This document shows, one piece after another, positions 7,303-16,040 of a stretch of DNA of 64,000 bases (within the stretch, counting starts at the first letter, position 1; each line of letters begins with the position of its first letter). The translations under genes were made by a program, and so were the position numbers. The stretch lies in NCBI RefSeq assembly GCF_030540875.1, contig NZ_JAUOEM010000002.1, positions 526,926 through 590,925 on the forward strand. Reading direction: 5' to 3'. The stretch is from Flavivirga amylovorans. Its GTDB lineage: Bacteria; Bacteroidota; Bacteroidia; Flavobacteriales; Flavobacteriaceae. The notes under the pieces are model-generated. The model was given only the letters and a program-made list of their open reading frames with translations, was not told the origin of the DNA and did no database searches.

Positions 7303-9891
7303 ATGTCTGTAGAACCTAAGCTAACGCGATTTAATCAAACAGTATTGTCAAAATATCAGATATACAATAGTATATTTATGACATTACCTTTTGATTCTAT
7401 AACAAAAACAGGAGTCTTACTCCCTTTATTTCATGAAACCTGTAAAAAAGGATTTAAACATGGTGATGATCCAACTACCATTGTTGAAACATTTTTTGAA
7501 AAATACCAAGCTCGTAGAAATAAGGAAAGTCAGATAAACTTATTATTTAGATTTATACAATACATTGAAAGACAAGTGGTTTTATTTGACGCCATCGAAG
7601 ATGCCGCTTATTCAGTGGTAAACAATATGGATGGTATTGGCACTCTTAGAAACCTAAAAGGATCTGCAAGGTCTGAAGGAAATTTAGAAGAATTAAAAAA
7701 CTTTCTGGAAGAGTTTAAAGTTCGTATTGTCTTAACAGCACACCCTACACAATTTTATCCAGGTTCTGTTTTAGGGATTATCACAAACTTAACAAAGGCT
7801 ATCGAGGAAGATAACCTTTCTGAAATTCAGAACTTGTTTGCTCAATTAGGTAAAACACCTTTTTTCAAGCACAAAAAACCGACACCATACGACGAGGCAA
7901 AAAGTTTAATTTGGTATTTAGAAAACGTATTCTACCAGTCTTTTGGAGATATCTATAACTATATTCAAACTAATATTTATGCTGATGGGAAGAAGCATAA
8001 TGATATTATAAATATTGGATTCTGGCCAGGTGGTGATAGAGATGGAAACCCTTTTGTAAAACCAGAAACCACTTTAAAAGTTGCTAAAAAACTTAAACGA
8101 TCTATCCTTAAAAAATATTACCAAGATCTTAAAGATCTAAGACGCAAACTTACGTTTAGAGGTGTTGAGGATCGCATTATAAAACTTGAAACGATACTTT
8201 ATAAATATAGCATCGATTTAAACTACAAAAAGGCTATTACAGAAAAAGAGTTTATTATTGAGTTAATAAGTATAAGAAATCTGGTTGTTAAAGAGCACCA
8301 ATCTCTTTATGTAAATGAGTTAAACCACATTATAAACAGAGTACATCTTTTTGGTTATAGATTTGCAACTCTTGATATTAGACAAGATAGTAGAATTCAT
8401 CATTCTGTTTTCACAACAGTAATAGATCATTTAATAAAAAATGGGGATAGCTCATTTCCAGAAAATTATCATGATTTATCTGAAAAAGAGCAGATTGAAA
8501 TCCTATCTGAAGCATCAAGTCCTTCTATAGACATAAGTGTTTTTGAAGATGAAATGGTTTTTAATACCTTAAAAACTATTGAAGCCATTAAAGAAATCCA
8601 AGAGCTTAATGGCGAACGTGGTGCTAATAGATACATTATTAGTAACAATCAAACCGCTTTAAATATGATGCAGCTTTTTGCTATGCTTAAACTGGTTGCT
8701 TTTAAAGATAATTTAACGGTTGATGTGGTGCCGCTTTTTGAAACTATTACAGATTTAGAAAACGCCCCTGCTGTTATGGAGCAATTGTATACGAATCCTG
8801 CGTACAAAGCACACTTAGAAAAGAGAGGCAACAAACAACCTATTATGTTAGGTTTTTCAGACGGAACAAAAGATGGTGGTTATTTAATGGCGAATTGGGG
8901 TATTTACAAAGCCAAAGAATTACTAACAGAAATGTCTAGAAAATATGATATTACAGCTATTTTCTTTGATGGTCGTGGTGGACCGCCAGCTAGAGGTGGT
9001 GGTAAAACACATAATTTCTACTCTTCATTAGGCCCAACTATTGAAGATAAAGAAGTACAGCTTACCATTCAAGGACAAACCGTAAGTTCCAATTTCGGAA
9101 CTTTAGATTCATCACAGTATAATTTAGAACAGCTAATCAGTTCTGGTATTAAAAACCGAATAGACGGAGAGAAAAATAAAATGTCTGATGCCGACAGAAC
9201 CGTAATGAATGACCTTGCTGAAACTAGCTACCAGACTTATAAGGATTTTAAAAGTCATGCTATGTTTATTCCTTATTTGGAACGTATGAGTACTTTAAAA
9301 TACTATGCTAAAACAAATATTGGTAGTAGACCATCTAAACGTTCTAATTCTAACGAGTTAGTGTTTTCAGACTTAAGAGCGATTCCGTTTGTAGGCTCTT
9401 GGAGTCAACTAAAACAGAATGTACCTGGATTCTTTGGTGTTGGTACTGCTATGAAAAAGTATGAAGATAGTGGCGAGTTTAATAAGGTAGAGCAGCTTTA
9501 TAATAATTCGAAATTCTTTAAAACACTGTTAGAAAACAGTATGATGTCTTTATCTAAATCATTTTTTGATTTAACCAAGTACATGGCTAAAGATGAAGAG
9601 TTTGGCGAGTTTTGGAATATTATTTATGACGAATACCTAACAACCAAAAGACTCCTACTAAAACTAACGGGTTATGACGAGTTAATGGAAAACGAACCCG
9701 CAGGAAAAGCGTCTATTGAAGTTAGAGAATCTATTGTATTACCGTTGTTAACCATACAGCAGTATGCACTTAAAAAGATTCAGGAATTGCAAAAGGCAGA
9801 TGTAAAAGATGAAGAACAAATAAAAATCTTTGAGAAGATAGTAACGCGTTCTTTATTTGGTAACATTAATGCTAGTAGAAACTCAGCTTAA
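7303..9891 (+). CDS. ppc: Phosphoenolpyruvate carboxylase
   Basis: Carboxylates PEP with bicarbonate to oxaloacetate, an anaplerotic feed for the TCA cycle. 862 residues, normal for this family. The catalytic histidine region VLTAHPTQFYPGS is near residue 147, the second signature FWPGGDRDGNPFV near 240, and the mobile glycine/arginine loop FFDGRGGPPARGGGKTHN near 553. The C-terminus is NASRNSA rather than the RNTG of proteobacterial enzymes, so the aspartate-inhibition end is diverged. Monocistronic, with a strong terminator 20 bp downstream. ATG start follows a long leader that contains a hairpin. Confidence 0.96.
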   Translation: MSVEPKLTRFNQTVLSKYQIYNSIFMTLPFDSITKTGVLLPLFHETCKKGFKHGDDPTTIVETFFEKYQARRNKESQINLLFRFIQYIERQVVLFDAIEDAAYSVVNNMDGIGTLRNLKGSARSEGNLEELKNFLEEFKVRIVLTAHPTQFYPGSVLGIITNLTKAIEEDNLSEIQNLFAQLGKTPFFKHKKPTPYDEAKSLIWYLENVFYQSFGDIYNYIQTNIYADGKKHNDIINIGFWPGGDRDGNPFVKPETTLKVAKKLKRSILKKYYQDLKDLRRKLTFRGVEDRIIKLETILYKYSIDLNYKKAITEKEFIIELISIRNLVVKEHQSLYVNELNHIINRVHLFGYRFATLDIRQDSRIHHSVFTTVIDHLIKNGDSSFPENYHDLSEKEQIEILSEASSPSIDISVFEDEMVFNTLKTIEAIKEIQELNGERGANRYIISNNQTALNMMQLFAMLKLVAFKDNLTVDVVPLFETITDLENAPAVMEQLYTNPAYKAHLEKRGNKQPIMLGFSDGTKDGGYLMANWGIYKAKELLTEMSRKYDITAIFFDGRGGPPARGGGKTHNFYSSLGPTIEDKEVQLTIQGQTVSSNFGTLDSSQYNLEQLISSGIKNRIDGEKNKMSDADRTVMNDLAETSYQTYKDFKSHAMFIPYLERMSTLKYYAKTNIGSRPSKRSNSNELVFSDLRAIPFVGSWSQLKQNVPGFFGVGTAMKKYEDSGEFNKVEQLYNNSKFFKTLLENSMMSLSKSFFDLTKYMAKDEEFGEFWNIIYDEYLTTKRLLLKLTGYDELMENEPAGKASIEVRESIVLPLLTIQQYALKKIQELQKADVKDEEQIKIFEKIVTRSLFGNINASRNSA

Positions 9892-9911
9892 ACATATCGC
9901 AAATATTTAAT

Positions 9912-9954
9912 AAAGTAAAGCCTTCGATTAATAATCGAAGGCTTTACTTTTTTT
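9912..9954 (+). terminator. Strong intrinsic terminator of ppc
   Basis: A perfect inverted repeat of about 18 bp (AAAGTAAAGCCTTCGATT and its complement) with a very short loop, closing into a T-rich tail. It is the best hairpin of the window and sits just after the ppc stop codon. Confidence 0.9.
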
Positions 9955-10206
9955 CATCGGATTTCAACCATCCTGATAGAATTTGAAAATCAATAGATTA
10001 AATAATTTAAAACCATACAAAATTCAACTTTAGTTTGTCAATTCTACTCCAAACTCTGAGAGTTGCTTGGCCTTTAATTTACAGGAGTTATTAAAAAAGG
10101 AAAGTTTGTAACTAATGCTATAAAGTTACAGAAGTAAAAACCTGTTTTTTTGTTAAAAATACGCAACCTAAATCCAATCTTAGCATCTACTTAAAAATGG
10201 AAAATT
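9955..10206. other. Intergenic spacer, no gene seen
   Basis: About 250 bp between the ppc terminator and a lipoprotein hydrolase gene. No ORF, repeat or clear promoter was recognised; it presumably carries the promoter of the downstream gene. Confidence 0.4.
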
Positions 10207-11160
10207 ATGAGAATTTGGATTTTTAAACTAGTAGTATGTTTTAGTCTATTTAGTTGCAACTCTAACGACAATGAAATTGACAATATTAAATCTATCGACA
10301 ACAACAAACCTTTTGAATATAGCTTTACAAAGTATCAATTTAACCATGAATTAACCAAAACAACAATACCTTATCACTTATTTGAACCTGAACAATCAAT
10401 TAATACTGATGAGAAATTTCCTTTAATTGTTGCTTTACATGGTTCTGAATTTTTTGCTTCAAAAGAAGAAGACTTTTTATTTAGTGAAAAATTTGGATAT
10501 TATGCACTTGCTTGGATTAAAGAAAGTAATCAGAAGAAGTACCCAGCTTACGTTCTTGCTCCTCATATACATGAAAATCTGTGGAAAGAAAATTTGTACG
10601 ATACATGGGGTGCACTAAATTCTATTGATTTTATAGATAAATTAACAGATTACATCATTTCTAATAAAAACATTGATATTGACCGAATTTATTTAACAGG
10701 ACACTCTATGGGAGGTGCAGGTACTTGGATTATTGGTGCCAAACTTAAAGATAAATTCGCGGCATTAGTTCCATTAAGTTCTGCATTAACAACTGGTAAT
10801 AATTTATTTAAAGAGTTAAAGGAAAAAGTTGACAAGGGCATCTTTAAAGATCTTCCTGTTTGGAGTTTTATTCATAAAAAAGATGCCGATAACGGAGATA
10901 GAAGTCATAGTGGGCACGGATGTAGAGTTTTATTTGAAATATTTAAGAATAAGAACTATAAACCAGTAATTACTCATGGCTTTAGAGAAGAAGTAACAAA
11001 TTTAAGCAAAGAAGAAATTGAACAAAAAATTTCTAAATGTTATATCCATTTTTATACAGAGTATAATTATGCTGATTGTACAGGAATATGTCACTATTCT
11101 ATGACTAGAGCACTAAAAGAGCCTTTACTTTTTAAATGGCTTTTTCAACAAAAAAAATGA
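10207..11160 (+). CDS. Lipoprotein alpha/beta hydrolase (esterase/PHB-depolymerase-like)
   Basis: 317 residues. A lipoprotein signal (FKLVVCFSLFSC, Cys about 17) followed by an acidic linker points to membrane anchoring facing the periplasm or surface. The hydrolase fold shows FPLIVALHGSEFF (oxyanion strand), the nucleophile elbow LTGHSMGGAGTW (Ser about 174), a candidate acid in FIHKKDADNGD, and a histidine in GICHYSMTRAL near the C-terminus. This resembles the dienelactone-hydrolase/PHB-depolymerase-like esterases common next to polysaccharide utilisation genes, though no such locus is here. Monocistronic. The substrate is unknown. Confidence 0.75.
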   Translation: MRIWIFKLVVCFSLFSCNSNDNEIDNIKSIDNNKPFEYSFTKYQFNHELTKTTIPYHLFEPEQSINTDEKFPLIVALHGSEFFASKEEDFLFSEKFGYYALAWIKESNQKKYPAYVLAPHIHENLWKENLYDTWGALNSIDFIDKLTDYIISNKNIDIDRIYLTGHSMGGAGTWIIGAKLKDKFAALVPLSSALTTGNNLFKELKEKVDKGIFKDLPVWSFIHKKDADNGDRSHSGHGCRVLFEIFKNKNYKPVITHGFREEVTNLSKEEIEQKISKCYIHFYTEYNYADCTGICHYSMTRALKEPLLFKWLFQQKK

Positions 11161-11450
11161 TTAATACCCGAATAGTTTTGAAGTGTTCTATAAATAATTT
11201 GAATTATTTTTTATTCAGATAAAATACAAAATATAATCATAGCATTAGTTGATGTTTATTGTTCGAGGGAATTCAAAATTTGAAAAATAATTATCTGTTA
11301 AAAACAAAAGTGCTTTTTTAAGTGACTGAAAAATACCGCCGAATTAAACGAAAAAAACGCAATGAATTTTCTTGTAAAATATTTCCAAATGCTGAAAATT
11401 TTTGAATTTTAAAATATAAAACGAACTCTTTGTTGGCTATTTTTGACCTT
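11161..11450. other. Spacer, no gene seen
   Basis: About 290 bp between the hydrolase gene and a doubtful minus-strand ORF. Very AT-rich with short broken frames; no repeat, RNA or promoter was recognised. Confidence 0.4.
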
Positions 11451-11666
11451 TTATGAATCTGGAACAAACTTTTCCCAATTTCCATGTTTGCTAATTAACT
11501 CATCATCTTGCTTACAACTAAGACCATTTCCTGATATGTAATCATTCTCTGTTGATTCAATTATCATATCCTCCTCATCACACACCTGCTGTTTCCTAGA
11601 ATGCGCTACCGCTATGTGCTTAGTGGCGGTAAGAGTAAGAAAAAGAAGAAGATAAACCCCAACCAA
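11451..11666 (-). CDS. Doubtful small ORF downstream of ahcY
   Basis: 71 codons starting with TTG inside the ahcY terminator hairpin. The N-terminus is hydrophobic (VGVYLLLFLTLTA) and the remainder is acidic (DEEDMIIESTENDYIS, then DDELISKHGNWEKFVPDS). The start lies in a terminator stem and no family was recognised, so it may be a remnant or a chance frame. The second half, from an internal ATG, looks more protein-like. Confidence 0.2.
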   Translation of the reverse strand: MVGVYLLLFLTLTATKHIAVAHSRKQQVCDEEDMIIESTENDYISGNGLSCKQDDELISKHGNWEKFVPDS

Positions 11667-11676
11667 GTTGGGGTTA
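11654..11676 (-). terminator. Terminator of ahcY
   Basis: AACCCCAAC and GTTGGGGTT form a 9-bp stem with a 3-nt loop. On the minus strand it is followed by a pyrimidine-rich TATCTTCTTC tract, 47 bp after the ahcY stop codon. Confidence 0.75.
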
Positions 11677-11722
11677 AACTATATTAAATCAGAAATAGAA
11701 ATAAATTCAGTTTTATTTCAAT

Positions 11723-13039
11723 CTAGTATCTGTAATGTTCAGGTTTATATGGGCCTTCAACAGTAACACCAATATAACTGGCTTGTTCTTCTCTAAGCTC
11801 TGTTAGTTCAACACCAATTTTTGCTAAGTGTAATTTAGCTACTTTTTCATCCAATGCTTTTGGTAGCATATAAACGTCATTTTTGTAAGCATCTGCATTA
11901 TTCCAAAGCTCTATTTGCGCTAAAGTTTGGTTAGTAAATGAGTTACTCATTACAAAACTTGGATGCCCTGTAGCACAACCTAAGTTTACTAAACGGCCTT
12001 CAGCTAGGATAATAATATCTTTTCCATTTACTGTGTATTTATCTACCTGAGGCTTAATCGTATTCTTGGTATGACCATGATTATCGTTTAACCAAGCCAT
12101 ATCAATTTCATTATCAAAATGTCCAATGTTACAAACAATAGCCTTGTCTTTTAAAGCTTCGAAATGACGACCTTGAACGATATCCTTATTTCCAGTTGTA
12201 GTAATTACAATATCGGTATTACCAATAACAGTTTCCAGTTTTTTAACTTCAAAACCATCCATAGCAGCTTGTAAAGCACAAATAGGATCTATTTCTGTAA
12301 CAGTTACAATACTTCCAGCACCTTTAAAAGAGGCAGCAGTTCCTTTACCAACATCACCATAACCACAAACAGTGGCACGTTTTCCAGCTAACATAATATC
12401 TGTAGCACGACGAATAGCATCTACAGCACTTTCTTTACAACCGTATTTGTTATCGAATTTCGATTTTGTAACCGAGTCATTAACATTAATTGCAGGCATT
12501 GGTAAAGTCCCATTCTTTACACGTTCGTAAAGTCTGTGAACCCCCGTTGTAGTTTCTTCAGACAAACCGTTAATTCCTACTGCTAATTCTGGATATTTGT
12601 CTAAAACCATATTAGTTAAATCACCACCATCGTCAAGTATCATATTAAGAGGTTGTCTATCCTCACCAAAGAAAAGAGTTTGTTCTATACACCAATCAAA
12701 CTCTTCTTCTGTCATATCTTTCCATGCATAAACAGCAGTCCCAGCAGCAGCAATTGCAGCAGCAGCTTGATCTTGAGTAGAGAAAATGTTACAAGAACTC
12801 CAAGTAACTTCTGCTCCTAAAGCCTGTAAAGTTTCAATTAAAACCGCCGTTTGAATAGTCATATGTAAACAACCAGCAATTCTAGCTCCCTTAAGAGGTT
12901 GTGAGTTTTTATATTCTTCACGTAAACTCATAAGCCCTGGCATTTCTGCTTCAGCTAATTCTATTTCTTTTCGACCCCAATCAGCAAGTGAAATGTCTTT
13001 TACTTTGCTGGCAACATAAGGAATTGTTTTTGTACTCAT
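11723..13039 (-). CDS. ahcY: Adenosylhomocysteinase
   Basis: NAD-dependent hydrolysis of S-adenosylhomocysteine to homocysteine and adenosine, closing the methyl cycle. 438 residues, typical. Substrate-binding blocks [14 protein letters not shown] and [10 protein letters not shown], the catalytic-region [18 protein letters not shown], the Rossmann loop [15 protein letters not shown] (about residues 218-232), and the C-terminal [18 protein letters not shown] and final HYRY are all present. It stands alone with its own promoter (13145-13152) and terminator. The roughly 100-nt untranslated leader is longer than for most genes here. Confidence 0.97.
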   Translation of the reverse strand: MSTKTIPYVASKVKDISLADWGRKEIELAEAEMPGLMSLREEYKNSQPLKGARIAGCLHMTIQTAVLIETLQALGAEVTWSSCNIFSTQDQAAAAIAAAGTAVYAWKDMTEEEFDWCIEQTLFFGEDRQPLNMILDDGGDLTNMVLDKYPELAVGINGLSEETTTGVHRLYERVKNGTLPMPAINVNDSVTKSKFDNKYGCKESAVDAIRRATDIMLAGKRATVCGYGDVGKGTAASFKGAGSIVTVTEIDPICALQAAMDGFEVKKLETVIGNTDIVITTTGNKDIVQGRHFEALKDKAIVCNIGHFDNEIDMAWLNDNHGHTKNTIKPQVDKYTVNGKDIIILAEGRLVNLGCATGHPSFVMSNSFTNQTLAQIELWNNADAYKNDVYMLPKALDEKVAKLHLAKIGVELTELREEQASYIGVTVEGPYKPEHYRY

Positions 13040-13144
13040 ATTATTAATGTTTTCTTTTGTTTTTAATTCTAAACAAGATTGTGATTAGCACTTAAATAGT
13101 TAAATTCGCTTATCAAAAAATTACAATCCTATTATTAGGAGATG

Positions 13145-13152
13145 CAAAGATA
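13145..13152 (-). promoter_or_regulatory. -7 box of ahcY
   Basis: TATCTTTG on the minus strand, an exact TAnnTTTG match, about 105 bp upstream of the ahcY start. It predicts a long leader that contains a possible GATTGT/ACAATC stem. Confidence 0.6.
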
Positions 13153-13175
13153 ACCAATAACTTTAAGAATAATAA

Positions 13176-13802
13176 ATGCCTCTTTATAAAAGCATAAGTC
13201 CAAATTCACAAACTACTGTTAAAATCTGGAAGATTGATGAGTCTTATGATGATTTAATGCAATCAATAGACCTAAAACCTGAAAGCTTAGAGCGTGTTTT
13301 AAAGATGAAAAGTGAACTGCACCAACGCGGATTTTTAAGTGTTCGTTGTTTATTGGCAGAATTTGGATATCAAGATTCAGACTTGTTTTACGATGACCAT
13401 GGGAAGCCGCATTTAAAAGATGGAAAACAAATTTCTATAACGCATTCATTTAATTTTTCGGGAGTCATTATTAGTGACTTAACTATTGGGATAGATATTG
13501 AAAAACAGCGTGATAAAATTACTATTATCGCTCATAAATTTATTGATTATGAAAGTGATTATTTAAATGAAGAAGACGATAGCTATATAGAAAAACTAAC
13601 TGCTATTTGGTGTGTCAAAGAATCATTATACAAATTATTTGCGACTCCTGGATTAAGTTTTCAAAAACACTGTTTGGTCATTCCGTTTTCTATTAATGAT
13701 TGTGAAACAGTTGCCTGGATTGATTATAAAACAAAAAAGCGTCGTTACAATATTCACTTTTTAACGTTTGAAGGGTTTACCTGTGCTTACGCCATTTCTT
13801 AG
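13176..13802 (+). CDS. 4'-phosphopantetheinyl transferase superfamily protein (Sfp type)
   Basis: Transfers phosphopantetheine from CoA to carrier-protein serines. 208 residues. The two Mg/CoA signatures are present: IGIDIEKQRDKI (about 104-114) and WCVKESLYKLF (about 145-155), with the ITHSFNFSGVII block before them. The size fits the Sfp/Gsp type rather than the short AcpS type. It is translationally coupled to the GGGP synthase gene, whose ATG follows its stop codon directly. Divergent from ahcY; the ahcY -7 box lies only about 25 bp upstream of this start. Confidence 0.88.
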   Translation: MPLYKSISPNSQTTVKIWKIDESYDDLMQSIDLKPESLERVLKMKSELHQRGFLSVRCLLAEFGYQDSDLFYDDHGKPHLKDGKQISITHSFNFSGVIISDLTIGIDIEKQRDKITIIAHKFIDYESDYLNEEDDSYIEKLTAIWCVKESLYKLFATPGLSFQKHCLVIPFSINDCETVAWIDYKTKKRRYNIHFLTFEGFTCAYAIS

Positions 13803-14564
13803 ATGAAGCATATTTATAACGATATATTAGCATCAATTTCTAAAGGAGAAAAACTACTAGCTGTTTTAATAGATCCAGATAAAATAAAGATTGATAACGT
13901 ATCAGGTTTTATTGAAAAAGTGAATACATCTATAGCAACTCACATTTTAGTTGGAGGAAGTACTGTGGATGAGAATATTACAAGTCTTTTAGTTGAAAAA
14001 ATAAAGAAGTACACAACGTGTCCTGTTGTTTTATTTCCTGGGGATGTTACTCAAATTACGAGTAAAGCAGATGCTATTTTATTTCTCTCTTTAATTTCAG
14101 GAAGAAACCCAGAGTATTTAATTGGCAAGCATATAAAGTCTATTTCGAAATTAAAAGAAACAAATCTTGATGTCATTTCAACAGGTTATATTCTAATTGA
14201 AAGTGGAAAAGAAACAGCTGTTGAAAGAGTGACAGAAACGGAGCCTCTATTAAGGACTAATATTCAACATATCGTAGATACAGCAAAAGCAGGAGAATTA
14301 CTTGGAATGAAACTCATTTATCTTGAAGCAGGAAGTGGCGCCAAGGTTTCGATCTCAAAAGAAATTATGTTAAATGTAAAGAAAGCTATAAATATTCCGT
14401 TAATTGTTGGAGGCGGTATTAGAAGTAAAAAACAATTAGAAACTGCTTACGATTTTGGAGCCGATTTAGTGGTGATTGGCACAGCTTTTGAGGAAGATGA
14501 ATCTTTTTTTGACGAATTAAAACCCCCATGGTCCGTTGGACATTTCTCCAAAAGGGGAAAATAA
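13803..14564 (+). CDS. Geranylgeranylglyceryl phosphate synthase-like protein (PcrB/GGGPS family)
   Basis: A 253-residue TIM barrel. LLAVLIDPDK (residues 18-27), HILVGGSTVDENI, VVLFPGDVTQIT, LIYLEAGSGAKVS and LIVGGGIRSKKQLE are GGGPS/PcrB signatures for the glycerol-1-phosphate and prenyl-diphosphate pockets. Bacteroidota carry such an archaeal-like enzyme; the role of the lipid product is not settled by sequence. The ATG abuts the previous stop codon. The last residues (KPPWSVGHFSKRGK) do not look like the family's usual end, and the DNA encoding them is a C/G-rich repeat-like segment, so the native C-terminus seems to have been replaced by read-in of a repeat. Confidence 0.88.
   Translation: MKHIYNDILASISKGEKLLAVLIDPDKIKIDNVSGFIEKVNTSIATHILVGGSTVDENITSLLVEKIKKYTTCPVVLFPGDVTQITSKADAILFLSLISGRNPEYLIGKHIKSISKLKETNLDVISTGYILIESGKETAVERVTETEPLLRTNIQHIVDTAKAGELLGMKLIYLEAGSGAKVSISKEIMLNVKKAINIPLIVGGGIRSKKQLETAYDFGADLVVIGTAFEEDESFFDELKPPWSVGHFSKRGK
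14523..14557. repeat. Repeat-like segment forming the 3' end of the GGGPS gene
   Basis: CCCCCATGGTCCGTTGGACA and then TTTCTCCAAAAGGGG. It contains a GTCCGTTGGAC near-palindrome and is closed by C and G runs, resembling the flanks of family B repeats. It is translated as the terminal residues of the GGGPS-like protein. Confidence 0.45.
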
Positions 14565-14613
14565 AAATGAGGATATAACAAATTATAAATTAAGTTTAAC
14601 ATAACAATGTCGA

Positions 14614-14635
14614 CCCTAAGGGAGATTAAGAGGGG
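14614..14635. repeat. Degenerate family B repeat upstream of thiamine-binding gene
   Basis: CCCTAAGGGAGATTAAGAGG aligns with the family B core CCCTTCGGGGAGGTTAGGTG found in leuS. It ends two bases before the ATG at 14637, so it supplies the purine-rich upstream sequence of that gene. Confidence 0.45.
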
Positions 14636-14636
14636 A

Positions 14637-14897
14637 ATGAAAATATCAGTAGAATTAACGATAACACCTTTGCAGAATGATTTTGAACCTGCAATTATTC
14701 ATTTTATTAAAAAATTAAGAGCTTCAAACCTTAAGGTTATGGAGAATCCTTTAAGTACACAAGTTTATGGCGATTATAACGAGGTCATGGAACTTCTTAC
14801 TACAGAAATTAAAGAAGCTTTCGAACTTATGGAAAGTGGCTTATTATATATGAAAATTGTAAAATCGGATAGACACGATTATGAGCCCCATTTTTGA
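14637..14897 (+). CDS. Thiamine-binding protein (MTH1187/UPF0045, YkoF-like)
   Basis: Small ferredoxin-like-fold protein of the MTH1187/YkoF group, which binds thiamine-type ligands. The frame is open from 14607, but MSTLREIKRG is encoded by repeat DNA. The ATG at 14637 (MKISVELTITPLQNDFEPAI) gives the family's usual N-terminus and 86 residues. The conserved NPLSTQVYGDYNEVMELL and LLYMKIVKSDR follow. It overlaps the transporter gene by 17 bp, and a TPP riboswitch controls a receptor 3 kb downstream; both fit a thiamine role. Whether it delivers ligand in the cytoplasm is inference. Confidence 0.75.
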   Translation: MKISVELTITPLQNDFEPAIIHFIKKLRASNLKVMENPLSTQVYGDYNEVMELLTTEIKEAFELMESGLLYMKIVKSDRHDYEPHF

Positions 14898-15513
14898 TTT
14901 TTTTTTCGGACAGTATTCAGAATATGAAACGATTGATATTTTATTAGAAGTCGTAGCAATTATTTTTGGGTTTCTGTCTGTCTGGTATTCAAAACAAAAT
15001 AAAATTTGGGTGTTTCCAACAGGTATGATAAGTACAATAATATTTGTGTATTTATTATTCAAGTGGGAGCTTTTGGGAGATATGATGATAAATGGGTATT
15101 ACTTTATAATGAGTGTTTACGGATGGTACATTTGGACAAGAAAAATAGATAATACGCATGTAACTCCAATTTCAAGGACCACGGTTAAAGAGAAAGGAAT
15201 TAGTACATTTATATTTTTGAGCACTTTGCTATTTGTGTTTTTGGTATACAATACTTTTGAGAAATGGACAAGTTGGGTTGCTTATATTGACACAGTTACT
15301 ACAGCAATATTTTTTGTAGGCATGTGGTTAATGGCAAGAAGAAAATTAGAACATTGGATTTTTTGGATTATAGGGGATTTAATATCAATACCTCTATATT
15401 TTTATAAAGGATTTACATTTACGAGTTTTCAGTATTTAGGGTTTACATTAATAGCGGTATTTGGTTATTTATCATGGAAGAAAAGTATAAACAGCAATCT
15501 GCAAACTGTATAA
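14881..15513 (+). CDS. PnuC-family transporter, probably thiamine (PnuT) or nicotinamide riboside
   Basis: A 210-residue polytopic membrane protein with about seven membrane segments (IDILLEVVAIIFGFLSVWYS, GMISTIIFVYLLF, YYFIMSVYGWYIW, FIFLSTLLFVFLVY, VTTAIFFVGMWLMA, IGDLISIPLYFY, FTLIAVFGYLSW). The W-rich YGWYIWTRK motif is typical of PnuC. The family contains nicotinamide riboside (PnuC) and thiamine (PnuT) facilitators. The overlap with a thiamine-binding gene and the nearby TPP-controlled receptor favour thiamine; the NadR-like kinase next door keeps nicotinamide riboside possible. It overlaps the next gene by 40 bp, suggesting coupled translation. Confidence 0.8.
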   Translation: MSPIFDFFFGQYSEYETIDILLEVVAIIFGFLSVWYSKQNKIWVFPTGMISTIIFVYLLFKWELLGDMMINGYYFIMSVYGWYIWTRKIDNTHVTPISRTTVKEKGISTFIFLSTLLFVFLVYNTFEKWTSWVAYIDTVTTAIFFVGMWLMARRKLEHWIFWIIGDLISIPLYFYKGFTFTSFQYLGFTLIAVFGYLSWKKSINSNLQTV

Positions 15514-16037
15514 AAGTAGTTTTGTTTGGTCCCGAATCTACAGGGAAAACAACATTGTCAAGACAATTGGCAAGACACTACAATTCAGTTTGGGTACCAG
15601 AATATGCACGAGACTATCTCCAGAATAAATGGAATAATGAACGAAAAACTTGCGAGGAATATGATTTATTGCCCATAGCAGAAGGACAAATGAAACTTGA
15701 AAATGAATTGGCAAAAAAAACAGATTCGGTTTTAATTTGTGATACCGATTTATTAGAAACCAAGGTGTATTCTGAAGTCTATTACTCAGGGAATTGTGAT
15801 CCAATGCTTGAAAAATATGCATTAGAAAACACTTACAATTTATATTTTTTAACTTATATTGACACACCCTGGGAAGCGGATGATTTGCGTGATAAACCAG
15901 AAGATAGAGAAGGGATGTTTAAAGCTTTTCAAAATGAATTGATAAGAAGTAAGAAACCATATGTATTGTTAAAAGGCGATAAAAAACAACGCCTGGAAAC
16001 AGCTATTAAACATATAGACAAACTACTAAAAAAATAA
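15474..16037 (+). CDS. NadR-like P-loop kinase (ribosylnicotinamide or vitamin kinase)
   Basis: 187 residues with a Walker A loop FGPESTGKTTLSRQ (about residues 18-31), the VPEYARDYL motif (about 43-51), and LICDTDLLETKVYSE, all characteristic of the nicotinamide riboside kinase domain of NadR. The nucleotidylyltransferase domain is absent, so it is a stand-alone kinase. In PnuC-type systems a kinase traps the imported vitamin by phosphorylation. In this thiamine-flavoured cluster it might act on thiamine instead, which sequence alone cannot settle. Overlaps the transporter gene by 40 bp; the DUF4301 gene follows after 3 bp. Confidence 0.75.
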   Translation: MEEKYKQQSANCIKVVLFGPESTGKTTLSRQLARHYNSVWVPEYARDYLQNKWNNERKTCEEYDLLPIAEGQMKLENELAKKTDSVLICDTDLLETKVYSEVYYSGNCDPMLEKYALENTYNLYFLTYIDTPWEADDLRDKPEDREGMFKAFQNELIRSKKPYVLLKGDKKQRLETAIKHIDKLLKK

Positions 16038-16040
16038 TTG

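Noticed and set aside
11581-11650. Possible small structured RNA next to ahcY (TACCGC...GCGGTA)
   Set aside because: Only one short pairing and no conserved motif; it may be part of a decayed ORF.
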